DNA from: Massilia sp.
GTDB taxonomy: Bacteria; Pseudomonadota; Gammaproteobacteria; Burkholderiales; Burkholderiaceae_D
Reading direction: 5' to 3'
DNA: 64,000 nt
NCBI GenBank assembly: GCA_025359245.1
Contig: JANYGW010000144.1
Span: forward strand, 30,506-94,505
The notes beneath the pieces are model-generated. The model was not told where the DNA came from, made no database searches, and worked only from the letters and a program-made list of their open reading frames with translations. Each line of letters begins with the position of its first letter. The first letter of the stretch is position 1. This document shows, piece by piece, positions 55,211 through 63,816 of the stretch. Both the position numbers and the translations under genes were made by a program.

Positions 55211-55310
55211 GGTTATGTGGAACAGAAGGGTGTTTCGCCGTTTCAAGCGCGCCTTGCCGAGCCGGCTTGTGTGGCATCATTTTGAGGTAATTATCAATGA
55301 TGAGGACGGT

Positions 55311-56537
55311 ATGCGCTTGCCGGGGACCCGGTATCAGGAACATGGCTGGGAACACGTGCGCAAGCTGCTTGGGCGCTGCTCCCTGCAGGCGTTCGCCCAG
55401 TTCGACCCGCTGACGGTGTCCGCCCAACTGGCCCTGTATATTGACCTGACCGCCGAAGCCCTGCATGACGGCGGCCGTGCCGCCCGCGCCGAGGCGCCCG
55501 GCAACAGTTATGGCGAGAGCGTGTCCGAACTGGCCCTGGGCCTGTTGTACGAGCTGCAGGCCCGGCCCGCCGACTGGGCCGCCCTGTGCGCCGCGCTGGC
55601 CGGCGAGCACGCGAAGATCGGCCCGTTCTGGCAGCACCCCGGCGGCGAGGCGATCCTGCGCAAGAAGGTCAACGATATGTATGCGGTCCTGCGCGACAAG
55701 GTCGATTCGGATAACTACCAGGCCGCCTGCGGACGCCCCTGCAGCCCGAACAAGATGTACGGTTACCGCATGCTCGACACCGCGTACGGCGAAATCGCCC
55801 GCCTGTTCGGCGCCTGGCAGGAACACCGGCCGCAGGTGGCCGCCATCCTCGGGCGCGAGGTCGAGGTGATGCCGATCGAGGTGCGCCAGATGGCCTCGAT
55901 CGCGCTGTGCAAGCCCGAGTGGGTGATGCGCTGGAGCGCGTCGCTTGAGCAGTTCGACGGCGCCGCCGGTCCCCTGCATACGCATTCGAAGCGCTTTGCG
56001 AGCCTGAAGGACAACCCGGCCAGGATCGCGGAAATGATGGCCGAGATAGGGGACTACGAAGAACTGTCGTCCAACCTCGACCAGGACTGGCTGCTCGACG
56101 CCGGCGAGGCGGCCGACTGGATGGAAGACCTGTGGCGCGTCATGGAGGCGCCCGACAACAGCGCGCCCGACCAGGTGCTGGCGCCGCGCGCCGACGAATT
56201 CGCCGAGCAGGAGCCGGCCGCGGACAGCGCCGCGGAGTCGCTCGCCGCAGCCAGTGTTTCACTGCCCCCCCGCTTCATGCAGTTGGCAAGGGCAGCGCAG
56301 GACAAGGGGAGCTGGACGGCGCGCATGATGGCCGGCGAAACGCTGCCGGTGCGCCTTGCGGTGTATCTGAAAATGCTGGGCAGCGCCGACGATACCTATC
56401 CCGGCGAATGGCTGGACCCGGCCACCGGCGAGCTGCCGACAATGGCGCAGCTGGCCGCGCTGGACCGGCTTTCGCTGCCGACCCTGCGCAAGCGGCGTGA
56501 CGCGGCAATCGCGCGCTTGCTGACGGCAGCACCATGA
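55311..56537 (+). CDS. Hypothetical protein, first gene of unknown module
   Basis: A 408-residue soluble protein I cannot assign. The N-terminal 200 residues are helical (LLGRCSLQAFAQFDPLTVSA, SELALGLLYELQARPADWAA); the middle has PIEVRQMASIALCKPEWVMRW; after an acidic Pro/Glu/Ala linker (about 285-320) the C-terminus reads RFMQLARAAQDKGSWTARMM ... LPTLRKRRDAAIARL, a helical region that could bind nucleic acid or protein. The ATG at 55311 has GAGG 5 nt upstream; an open frame reaching back to 55200 runs into the repeat and is not used. Confidence 0.75.
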   Translation: MRLPGTRYQEHGWEHVRKLLGRCSLQAFAQFDPLTVSAQLALYIDLTAEALHDGGRAARAEAPGNSYGESVSELALGLLYELQARPADWAALCAALAGEHAKIGPFWQHPGGEAILRKKVNDMYAVLRDKVDSDNYQAACGRPCSPNKMYGYRMLDTAYGEIARLFGAWQEHRPQVAAILGREVEVMPIEVRQMASIALCKPEWVMRWSASLEQFDGAAGPLHTHSKRFASLKDNPARIAEMMAEIGDYEELSSNLDQDWLLDAGEAADWMEDLWRVMEAPDNSAPDQVLAPRADEFAEQEPAADSAAESLAAASVSLPPRFMQLARAAQDKGSWTARMMAGETLPVRLAVYLKMLGSADDTYPGEWLDPATGELPTMAQLAALDRLSLPTLRKRRDAAIARLLTAAP

Positions 56538-56547
56538 AAGGATTGAT

Positions 56548-57114
56548 GTGAAGACGACTGGTTCAACAGACAGCAAGCTGCAGGAGCAACTGCTTCTGAC
56601 ACGCCGCGTCGAAGGTGATCGCCTGATGCTCGCCGACGCCACCCTGCGTGCCGCGCTCGATGGCAGTCGCGCCCTGACCGCAGCCGAACGCACGGCGCTG
56701 ATCGACTCGCCGCTGACCATGCGCCGCTTCCGTGCGTTGGCCCTCGAACGACGGCGCGCCGCGCTGCTGGCAAACGATGCCTGGAGCGGCAGCCATGGCA
56801 TGCTGCGCGCCGCGTCGGGCGGCCAGCCGCTGGCCGCGCTGGCCACCGATGACGGCCACTGGACGCTGCACTTTCTCGAACAGGGCGGCGCCTGGCGCGT
56901 GATCCTGGCGCTGGCTTCGAACGCGCCATTTGCGGCGCGCCTGGTGCGCGAGCAGGCCATGCTGCGCGTGCTCGACGGCGGCGGTGCCGTCATCCTGCAA
57001 GGCTGCCTTGACCCGGACGGCGAATGCGAAAGCGCGTGGCCTTTCGAGGACGCGCCGGACCCGCACTTCCACGCATTCGGCGCGCGCTTTGCGGTCGAGC
57101 CGGTACACACCTGA
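56548..57114 (+). CDS. Hypothetical protein, second gene of unknown module
   Basis: A 188-residue protein starting at GTG 56548 (AGGA 7 nt upstream; the nearby ATG at 56546 is followed directly by TGA). N-terminal helices (LQEQLLLTRRVEGDRLMLAD, MRRFRALALERRRAALLAND) precede an alternating beta-rich half (WTLHFLEQGGAWRVILALAS, MLRVLDGGGAVILQGCLDPD). No family recognised. The gene lies 10 bp after the preceding stop and 8 bp before the next start. Confidence 0.72.
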   Translation: MKTTGSTDSKLQEQLLLTRRVEGDRLMLADATLRAALDGSRALTAAERTALIDSPLTMRRFRALALERRRAALLANDAWSGSHGMLRAASGGQPLAALATDDGHWTLHFLEQGGAWRVILALASNAPFAARLVREQAMLRVLDGGGAVILQGCLDPDGECESAWPFEDAPDPHFHAFGARFAVEPVHT

Positions 57115-57122
57115 GGGCCGCG

Positions 57123-58157
57123 ATGATCGGACTGTTCAAGCGCGCACCTGCCGTCACGGCGCCCGATACTTCGGCGTTGGGATCGTCCGCACTGTCGCTG
57201 TCGCTGCCGTCCGGTTGCGTGATCGCGCGCGGCTGCACGGGCGTCGTGTTCGACAAGGGCGGGCGTACGCGCCGCGTCGCGCAGGACGGCCGCGTCAACC
57301 TGGACACCCATGAACGCGCATGCTGCTTCCATCCCGGTCCGTACAGTGCCGAATTGCTGCCATTCGCCGACGCGCCCGAGTTGGGACTGCGTCTCAGTTT
57401 CGCCATCGATGCGCCCGATCCGCGCGTGACGCAGCAGCGCTTCGACCTGTACCTGGCGAGCGAGTCGGACGGCGGCGTGACGCTGCCCGACATCACCGCC
57501 GCCATGCAGGCGGCCCTGCAACGCGAGCTGGCCCAGGGTAATTTGGAGCTGCCGCCCTGCACCCAGCTGGGCGAATGGAATGTGTTCCGGGCCGGCTTGA
57601 ACCGCTTGCTGTACACGCGCTTTGGCCTGACCGTCGACGACTGCATCCCGGTCGACCTTGGCGAGCGCGTCGACTATGCGCAGATCCTGCTGGCGCGTGC
57701 GGCCAGCGTTCCCGCGCCCACGCCCGCACCTGCAAGCGTCGTGCCCGTGCCGGCCTTGAGCGACGCGCAGGCGCTGCGCCGCTTGTTCCTTGAACTGCCG
57801 TGCGTCATGTGCGCGCTGCGCCTGGCGGTGCTGCCGCCCGGCCAGGCGCTGTTCCGCCAGCATCAGCAACTGCTGCAGCGGCTCGACCAGGTCAGCCTGG
57901 CCGTGGCCACCATGCCGGCCTTGGACCTGGCCGCGCCGGGACAGGCGCTGGCGCTTGCACAGCAGGATCGGCGCGCGCGCCACAGCGTCGCGGCCGCGCT
58001 CGCGCTCGATGAGGCATGGGCGCTGCTGGCGCGCCTGTCGCTGGCCGGCGAACAGGGGCTGGAACCCTTGTTCGACGAAGCCGACCGCATCGTCGCCAAT
58101 CTCGAACTGCACAGCAGCGGGCGGCGCCTGGCGCTGGCCGAAAGCGGGGACGCATGA
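57123..58157 (+). CDS. Hypothetical protein with SPFH-like region, third gene of unknown module
   Basis: A 344-residue protein. Residues about 30-185 read like a reduced SPFH/Band 7 domain: a beta start (GCVIARGCTGVVFDKGGRTR), long alpha segment (ITAAMQAALQRELAQGNLEL) and the characteristic C-terminal turn TRFGLTVDDCIPVDLGERVD, which parallels QYGLAVVQVDTLALRHDKFD in the SPFH protein two genes downstream. Residues 195-344 are helical after a Pro/Ala linker. No signal peptide. The stop overlaps the next start in ATGA. The SPFH link is an inference. Confidence 0.68.
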   Translation: MIGLFKRAPAVTAPDTSALGSSALSLSLPSGCVIARGCTGVVFDKGGRTRRVAQDGRVNLDTHERACCFHPGPYSAELLPFADAPELGLRLSFAIDAPDPRVTQQRFDLYLASESDGGVTLPDITAAMQAALQRELAQGNLELPPCTQLGEWNVFRAGLNRLLYTRFGLTVDDCIPVDLGERVDYAQILLARAASVPAPTPAPASVVPVPALSDAQALRRLFLELPCVMCALRLAVLPPGQALFRQHQQLLQRLDQVSLAVATMPALDLAAPGQALALAQQDRRARHSVAAALALDEAWALLARLSLAGEQGLEPLFDEADRIVANLELHSSGRRLALAESGDA

Positions 58158-59158
58158 ACCGCCTGCCCGACAGCGCCGACTGCCGCACCGTGCTCGCCGA
58201 CGGCGCCATTGCCACGGTGACGGCGACCCGGCGCGCGCGCGCGGGACGGGCCGACGTCAAGTGCGGCGTGGCCGGCGATCCGGTCCTGGCTGAACGGATG
58301 CAGCAGGTGGTGCGCCTGGCGCGCCACACCGAAGCGCGCCTCGACAGCCGCGACCAGGTCGTCATCAGCATCGACCGTGTGCCGGGCCGCCATGAACGCG
58401 ACTGGGAACTGGCGGCGGTGCTGGCCGACCGCATGGTGCGCGGCCTGTGGCAGGGCGCGCCCGGCGTGGCGGCCAACGGCTGGTCCGGACAATGGCAGCT
58501 GGGCCGCATCGACGGCCATGACGCTTCGGCGGCGCCGGCCGGCGCTATCCTCGGCGGTGCGGGCGGGCTGACGCACCTGGCGGGCCTGAATGGCCAGCCT
58601 GACAGCGCCGCCTGCGTGGCCTCGGCGCGCGCCTGGTTCCCGCTGCACAGCGGCGGCATCAACGACAGCCTGTGCTGGGTCGAGGTCAGCGTTCATCCAC
58701 TCACAGGTCCGGCCGGCGATGAAGAGGACAGCATCGCCGTCCCGGGACTGGACCTGGCGCTGCAACTGGCGGTGCGCCAGGCGCTGTGTGGGGCCCGCCA
58801 CTTCGACGGCCGCGCCTTGGGGCGCTGGCGCACCGTGGTGTGCTTCGGACAGTCGCGCTTCCAGGGCAACTCCTTCGAGCTGGCCCTGGTCATGGCCGAC
58901 CGCATCGCGCGCGGACGCGAGTTCGTGCCGCGCGGCCGTCTGATCGCCAGCGGCAGTTCGCTCGCCTGGCACGCGGGGCGGGTGGAAGCGGTCGAAGGCT
59001 GCGAACCGAAATGCGCGCTGATCGCGCAACAGGCCACGGTGGGCGACCGCATCCTGCTGCCGAAAGCGTGGGAAACGGCGCTGCGCCCGGAATTTGCGCC
59101 CGGGCTGGTCGAAAAAGGCGCCAGCATGGCCTGTATCGACCGCATTGGAATAATTTAA
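58154..59158 (+). CDS. Tandem Lon-like (S16) domain protein, fourth gene of unknown module
   Basis: A 334-residue protein built from two related halves. The half-sites WELAAVLADRMVRGLW (first) and SFELALVMADRIARGRE (second) align, with GR(I/V)(D/E) after each. The second half has the layout of a Lon/RadA C-terminal domain: Ser240 in GNSFELAL, then RGRLIASGSS, AGRVEAVEG, Lys286 in EPKCALIA and RILLPKAW. The Ser-Lys spacing of 46 is close to that of E. coli Lon (43). The first half has Trp at the Ser position and no equivalent Lys. There is no AAA+ domain. Either an ATP-independent protease or a substrate-binding relic. Ends at a repeat hairpin. Confidence 0.72.
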   Translation: MNRLPDSADCRTVLADGAIATVTATRRARAGRADVKCGVAGDPVLAERMQQVVRLARHTEARLDSRDQVVISIDRVPGRHERDWELAAVLADRMVRGLWQGAPGVAANGWSGQWQLGRIDGHDASAAPAGAILGGAGGLTHLAGLNGQPDSAACVASARAWFPLHSGGINDSLCWVEVSVHPLTGPAGDEEDSIAVPGLDLALQLAVRQALCGARHFDGRALGRWRTVVCFGQSRFQGNSFELALVMADRIARGREFVPRGRLIASGSSLAWHAGRVEAVEGCEPKCALIAQQATVGDRILLPKAWETALRPEFAPGLVEKGASMACIDRIGII

Positions 59159-59201
59159 GGGGTCAGACCCCGGTTTTTCTTTGAGGGGGTCTGACCCCGG
59201 C
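59157..59201. repeat. Palindromic GGGGTCAGACCCC repeat (REP-like)
   Basis: GGGGTCAGACCCC is followed after a T-rich loop by its exact reverse complement GGGGTCTGACCCC. It starts at the stop codon of the Lon-like gene. With the element at 55148-55210 it brackets the first four module genes. Could also serve as a terminator (TTTTT in the loop). Confidence 0.85.
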
Positions 59202-59307
59202 AGTGTTGGCGGCAGCAAACCGGGGTACGCGCGTGCGCAAGGTCCTGCGCGCCTGGCCCTGCTAGAATCGCCGTGATCGGTATGGATTGAATAACCAGGA
59301 GTCTTTC

Positions 59308-61524
59308 ATGTTCCAGATGTTTGGTTTTGGCGGTGTCAAGTGTCCGCGCTGCGAGCATACGAATGCCGGCGATTCCGGCTATTGCGCGCAATGCGGCCTG
59401 ACCCTGGGCGCAGCGCGCAGCGAACCGATCTTGCTTGATAATCGCTGGATCCCGGCCGATAACGAGCTGGCCGTGTTCTTCGGCGTACGCGAATTGTCCG
59501 GCCTGTTCGTCAAGACACTGCGCGTGCCGGCCACCACCCGGGCCTACATCCTGCAGGGCGACAAGGCGACCGAGGTGCCGCAGGGCGAATACGAAATCGA
59601 AGGCTTCTTCACGCGCCTGAACCACCTGCTGCGCAACCAGCACGCCGAAATTCTGATCACCCGCAGCGCGGCGATGCCGGTCGAATTCGATTTTGACGAC
59701 TTGCAGACGGCCGAACACCTGAAGGTTGCGGCGCGCTTTTCGGTCAGCATCAAGATCGAGCAGGTCAGCGCCTTTGCGCAGCACTTCATGACGATGCCGG
59801 GCACCGTCACCGCCGAACACTTGCGCGACCTGCTGGCCCCGTCGGTGCGCCAATTGGCGGTCGAATTCATCGCCGGTCAGCCGATCCGCGACATGGCCGC
59901 CAACCGCGACCTGCGGGCGCAACTCGACGAGCGCCTGCAGGGCGCGCTGAAAATGCGCCTGGCCCAATACGGACTGGCGGTGGTGCAGGTCGACACGCTG
60001 GCCCTGCGCCACGATAAATTCGACGCCAACCGGGCCCGCATCGGCAGCCTGTACCTGGTGGCCGACGAACGCCACGTGCAGCTCGAACACGTCAAGCATC
60101 TCGACCAGCTCTACAACGACGAGGAATGGCAGCGCATCTGGCGCGAGGAGCAGGAGGGGCGCTTGCGCCACCGGCGCCATGAATTGCGCCAGGACGAGAG
60201 CATCGAAAAGGCTGAACTGACCCTGCGCAACGCCGAGCGCCTGCAGGCGATCCGCGCGCGAGAGATCGAGCTGTATGGCCGCATCGTCGATTCGCGCGAC
60301 CGCAAGCAGGCGCTCGAACGCGGCGCCGGCGCCATCGTGACCGAACTTGAACACGAGCTGGCCAAGAAAGGCGCAGCGCGCGAGGATGAATCGACCCAGT
60401 GGGCGCACCTGCGCGAGCTGGCCGGCATCCACATGCGCACCGAGCTTGAAATCGCGCAGCAGGGCGCCAGCGAGACGCGCCAGCTGGCGCAGCAGCGTTT
60501 TTCGCACCAGCTGCTGCAGCAGCAGATCCAGAACAAGATCGCGCAGGCGCTGGGCATCGAGGACGAGTCGCGCAAGCGCGCCGAGCTGCTGCGCCTGCAC
60601 CAGCGGCAAAATGCCGCCAGTACGCGCGAGCTGGAAATCGAGGACGAGCAGCACAAGGCGCGCTGGCAGGCGCTGGCGCTGACCAATGCGGCGCACAAGC
60701 GCGAGGCCGAGCGGATCGCCGAATGGGAAGACCAGCTGGCGCTCGACCGCCAGCGCGCGCTGCTGCGCGGCGATGCCGTCAAGGATGCCGCCGGCAAGGC
60801 CGAGGTCGAGGAGATCAGCCAGAAGATCGACGCCCTGCGGCGCAGCGGCGCCCAGGCCGAATCGATCGCGCAGTATGAAAAACTGCTGCGCACGATCGAA
60901 GCGGACGGCCTGCATGCGCGCCAGGCGCAGCAGATCGAGCTCGACGCCGAACAGCAGCGCCACGCGCTCAAGCAGCAGGAGCACGAGGCCCAGTGGCAGC
61001 AGGAGCTGCGCCGCATGGACCACGCGCGCGACGAAAAATACGCGCTGCTGGCGCACGAAGCGGAGCTGGCGCGCATCGAGATCACGCGCGCCGAGTCGAT
61101 CGGCGCCATGAGCGACAGCGCCAAGGTCGCGCTGGCCACCGGCCCCAACGCCGCCGCGCTGGCCGATGTGATGAAAACCCAGGTGCACGCCAACATGAGC
61201 CCCGAGCAGTTGGCCGCGCTGGCCAGCGTGGTCGGCGCCGCCAACGGCGTCTCCGCGCTGGAGGCGGCGCAGCTGGTCCAGCAGCAGCTCGAACGCGAGC
61301 AGGCGCGGCGCGACGCCGAAGTCGACAAGGACCGGCGCCACCAGCTCGACCTGCTGACGCTGCAGAACGATGTCAACAAGGCGGCGCTGGCCAAACAGGC
61401 GGAACTGGGCGCCGGCGTGGCCCACGCGCGCGCGGCGCCGGCGGCGCGCACCTGCCCGAACGGACACCGTGCCAGCGCCAACGATAAATTCTGCGCCGAG
61501 TGCGGCGCGGCGATACCGCTTTGA
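59308..61524 (+). CDS. Zinc-ribbon SPFH-like coiled-coil protein
   Basis: A 738-residue cytoplasmic protein. N-terminal zinc ribbon Cys12/15/26/29 (CPRC...CAQC), SPFH/Band-7-like domain about residues 40-260 (NELAVFFGVRELSGLFVKTL, VPQGEYEIEGFF, KVAARFSVSIKIEQVSAFAQ, QYGLAVVQVDTLALRHDKFD), a long charged coiled coil (260-700), and a C-terminal zinc ribbon Cys716/His720/Cys729/Cys732 (CPNGH...CAEC). The ATG at 59308 has AGGAG 6 nt upstream. Such proteins assemble rings or scaffolds at membranes. It is followed 8 bp later by a kinase gene, which suggests a scaffold and its regulator. Confidence 0.88.
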   Translation: MFQMFGFGGVKCPRCEHTNAGDSGYCAQCGLTLGAARSEPILLDNRWIPADNELAVFFGVRELSGLFVKTLRVPATTRAYILQGDKATEVPQGEYEIEGFFTRLNHLLRNQHAEILITRSAAMPVEFDFDDLQTAEHLKVAARFSVSIKIEQVSAFAQHFMTMPGTVTAEHLRDLLAPSVRQLAVEFIAGQPIRDMAANRDLRAQLDERLQGALKMRLAQYGLAVVQVDTLALRHDKFDANRARIGSLYLVADERHVQLEHVKHLDQLYNDEEWQRIWREEQEGRLRHRRHELRQDESIEKAELTLRNAERLQAIRAREIELYGRIVDSRDRKQALERGAGAIVTELEHELAKKGAAREDESTQWAHLRELAGIHMRTELEIAQQGASETRQLAQQRFSHQLLQQQIQNKIAQALGIEDESRKRAELLRLHQRQNAASTRELEIEDEQHKARWQALALTNAAHKREAERIAEWEDQLALDRQRALLRGDAVKDAAGKAEVEEISQKIDALRRSGAQAESIAQYEKLLRTIEADGLHARQAQQIELDAEQQRHALKQQEHEAQWQQELRRMDHARDEKYALLAHEAELARIEITRAESIGAMSDSAKVALATGPNAAALADVMKTQVHANMSPEQLAALASVVGAANGVSALEAAQLVQQQLEREQARRDAEVDKDRRHQLDLLTLQNDVNKAALAKQAELGAGVAHARAAPAARTCPNGHRASANDKFCAECGAAIPL

Positions 61525-61532
61525 CAGGACCG

Positions 61533-63764
61533 ATGCAAACGGCAAGAGACAAGATCCGCGAACTGCGCGCCCTGCATGAAGACGGCCTGTTAAGCCAGCA
61601 GGAGTTCGACAGCCGCAAGAATGCCATCCTCGACGCCGAGTACGCGCCGCCGGGCAGCAGCGCCACGCCCGTCACGCCGCCGGTCCACATCAAGCAGGGC
61701 ACCGAGATCGGGCTGATGGCCGGCCAGGAGATCGGCCCGCAGAACCGGCGCTACCGGCTCGAGCGCCTGATCGCCCAGGGCGGCATGGGACAGGTATGGC
61801 AGGCGACCGACCTGGCCACCCACGCGGAGCTGGGCCACAGTGCGGTGGTCGCGGTCAAGATCCTGCCACCGCAGCTGACCCAGAGCGCCATCCATGCCAA
61901 GCTGCTGGTCGAGGAAGCGACCCAGGCGCGCCGCCTGGCGCACGAGAACATCGTGCGCGTCTACGAATGGGCCCAGGATCCGGCCACCGCGAGCTACTTC
62001 ATCATCATGGAATGCCTGGAGGGCGAGGACCTCGACAGCGTGCTGGCGCGCGAAGGACCGCTGGCGCTCGACCAGGTTCAGGAGCTGCTCGCGCCCGTCG
62101 CCGACGCCTTGCACTACGCGTGGCACAAGCACAAGCTGGTGCACCGCGATATCAAGCCGGGCAACGTCTTCCTGACCAAAAAAGGCGAAATCAAGCTGCT
62201 CGACTTCGGCATCGCTGCGCGCGCGCGCAGCAGCGCGAGCAGCATCGGCCTGGAAGCACCGGCCAATTCCGGCACCGCCGGCTATCGCGCGCCGGAAGCG
62301 GGCACCCACGCGCGCCAGCCGGGCCAGGCGCTTGACGTGTACGCGGTGGCCGTGATGATCTACCAGATGGTCGAAGGGCGCATGCCGTTCGACGGCGCGC
62401 GCAGCGCCGGCCATGAACCGTCGATGCCGGCCGCGCTGACGCCGCGCCAGTGGGAAGCCCTGCGCAGCGGCTTCGCATTCGACCCCGCGCAGCGCCCGGC
62501 GACCGTGACGGACCTGCTGGCCACCTTGCGCGGCGCGGTCGGGCCGACGCCGGCCGAACTGGCAGCCCAGCAGGCTGCCGCGCGCGGCCAGGAAGAGCTG
62601 CGCCTGGCCAAGCTGGCGGTGCGGCGCAAGGCGGAAGCCGAAGCGGCCGTCGCCGCCCAGATGGTCAAGGACAAACAGCGCCGCGAGCAGGAATCGGCGC
62701 AGCGCGCCGAAGCCGAGGAGGCCAAGCGCGAACGCAAGGAAGCACTGCGCCAGCAACTGCTGCAGCGGCGCGAAGCGGACGCCGAACAGGCCCGCAAGGC
62801 GAAGGAAGAGCAGCAGCGCAAGGCCTTGCAGGCCAAGGCCGCCGCGGCCTATCGCAATGAACAGGAACGCGCGCGCGCCGACCAGGCAGCGCGCAACCAG
62901 GCCGAACTCGAAGCGCAAACACCGATCACGGACAGCCCGGTGCCCGACACCGAGGGCGTGCTGCGCGACCGCTTCCTCGACGGCAGCGGCAAGGGGCCCG
63001 AACTGGTGCTGATCCCGACCGGGCGCTTTCAGATGGGATCGACCGAGCCTGAACGCAAGCGCGCAATGGATGCCGGTTCGCAGCGCTCGTGGGTCGAACG
63101 CGAGACGCCGCAGCGCTGGGTCGGCATCGAGCAGCCGATCGCGATGGGGCGCTATCCGGTCACGGTGGGCGAGTGGCGCCAGTTCGTGCGCGCCACCGGC
63201 TGGCAAATGCATGGAGAGGTCAACTGGCAGTCGCCGGGTTTCCGCCAGGGCGACGAGCATCCGGTGGTGGGCGTGACCTGGCATGACGCGCAGCTGTACG
63301 TGCGCTGGCTGAGCGCGCAGACCGGCCAGGCTTACCGCCTGCCGAGCGAAGCGGAATGGGAGTACGCGTGCCGCGCCGGCACCAAGACGGCGTTCAGCTT
63401 CGGCGACGAAATCAATACCACGCTGGCCAATTACGACGGCAATTACACCTACAACGGCAGTCCGAAGGGCGACTATCGCCAGGGCACGTCGCGCGCGGGC
63501 GAGTTTGCGCCCAATCCGTGGGGCTTGTTCGACATGCATGGCAATGTGTGGGAATGGGTGCAGGACGTGGTGCACGACAATTACCAGGGGGCGCCGCTGA
63601 CCGGCGCCGCATGGGAAGAGGGCGGCGACCAGAGCCGGCGCATCCTGCGCGGCGGTTCGTGGCTGTACAACCCGCGCTACCTGCGTTCGGCGCTGCGCAA
63701 TGGCTTTTCCGCAACGCTCAGCAACGATATCGTCGGTTTCCGGGTCGCGCGCGGGCTGAATTGA
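61533..63764 (+). CDS. SHOCT / Ser-Thr protein kinase / coiled-coil / SUMF1 fusion protein
   Basis: A 743-residue protein. Residues 1-33 form a SHOCT-like hook (IRELRALHEDGLLSQQEFDS). The kinase domain (about 70-345) is complete: glycine loop AQGGMGQVW, Lys109 (VAVKIL), catalytic HRD with Asp206, DFG Asp224. A charged Ala/Glu/Arg coiled coil (350-465) leads to a SUMF1/FGE-like C-type-lectin fold (about 485-743; FQMGSTEPERK, WHDAQLYVRWLS, NVWEWVQDVV, RILRGGSW, VGFRVARG). The two Cys needed for formylglycine synthesis are absent (NGFSATLSNDIVGFR), so the SUMF1 part is probably a binding module. No transmembrane helix. Start at ATG 61533 with AGGA upstream. Confidence 0.92.
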   Translation: MQTARDKIRELRALHEDGLLSQQEFDSRKNAILDAEYAPPGSSATPVTPPVHIKQGTEIGLMAGQEIGPQNRRYRLERLIAQGGMGQVWQATDLATHAELGHSAVVAVKILPPQLTQSAIHAKLLVEEATQARRLAHENIVRVYEWAQDPATASYFIIMECLEGEDLDSVLAREGPLALDQVQELLAPVADALHYAWHKHKLVHRDIKPGNVFLTKKGEIKLLDFGIAARARSSASSIGLEAPANSGTAGYRAPEAGTHARQPGQALDVYAVAVMIYQMVEGRMPFDGARSAGHEPSMPAALTPRQWEALRSGFAFDPAQRPATVTDLLATLRGAVGPTPAELAAQQAAARGQEELRLAKLAVRRKAEAEAAVAAQMVKDKQRREQESAQRAEAEEAKRERKEALRQQLLQRREADAEQARKAKEEQQRKALQAKAAAAYRNEQERARADQAARNQAELEAQTPITDSPVPDTEGVLRDRFLDGSGKGPELVLIPTGRFQMGSTEPERKRAMDAGSQRSWVERETPQRWVGIEQPIAMGRYPVTVGEWRQFVRATGWQMHGEVNWQSPGFRQGDEHPVVGVTWHDAQLYVRWLSAQTGQAYRLPSEAEWEYACRAGTKTAFSFGDEINTTLANYDGNYTYNGSPKGDYRQGTSRAGEFAPNPWGLFDMHGNVWEWVQDVVHDNYQGAPLTGAAWEEGGDQSRRILRGGSWLYNPRYLRSALRNGFSATLSNDIVGFRVARGLN

Positions 63765-63765
63765 C

Positions 63766-63805
63766 TTGAACTTTCAGGGGACTTGCCTACACTAACTCTA
63801 GTGTA
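63766..63805 (+). promoter_or_regulatory. Promoter and operator for the 34-aa membrane protein
   Basis: A -35 TTGAAC (63766-63771) and -10 TACACT (63788-63793) are 16 bp apart. A perfect inverted repeat TACACTA (63788-63794) / TAGTGTA (63799-63805) covers the -10, so a repressor bound there would block transcription. The TACA...TGTA ends recall BlaI/CopY-type sites; the regulator is not in this window. Confidence 0.6.
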
Positions 63806-63816
63806 AGGAGGACGAT

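Noticed and set aside
59155..61545. Very long minus-strand frame opposite the zinc-ribbon SPFH gene
   Set aside because: Leu/Val/Ala-rich antisense shadow without domains; the plus strand has zinc ribbons and a good ribosome-binding site.
61533..63764. Functional formylglycine-generating enzyme
   Set aside because: The active-site cysteines of FGE are missing and no sulfatase gene is nearby.
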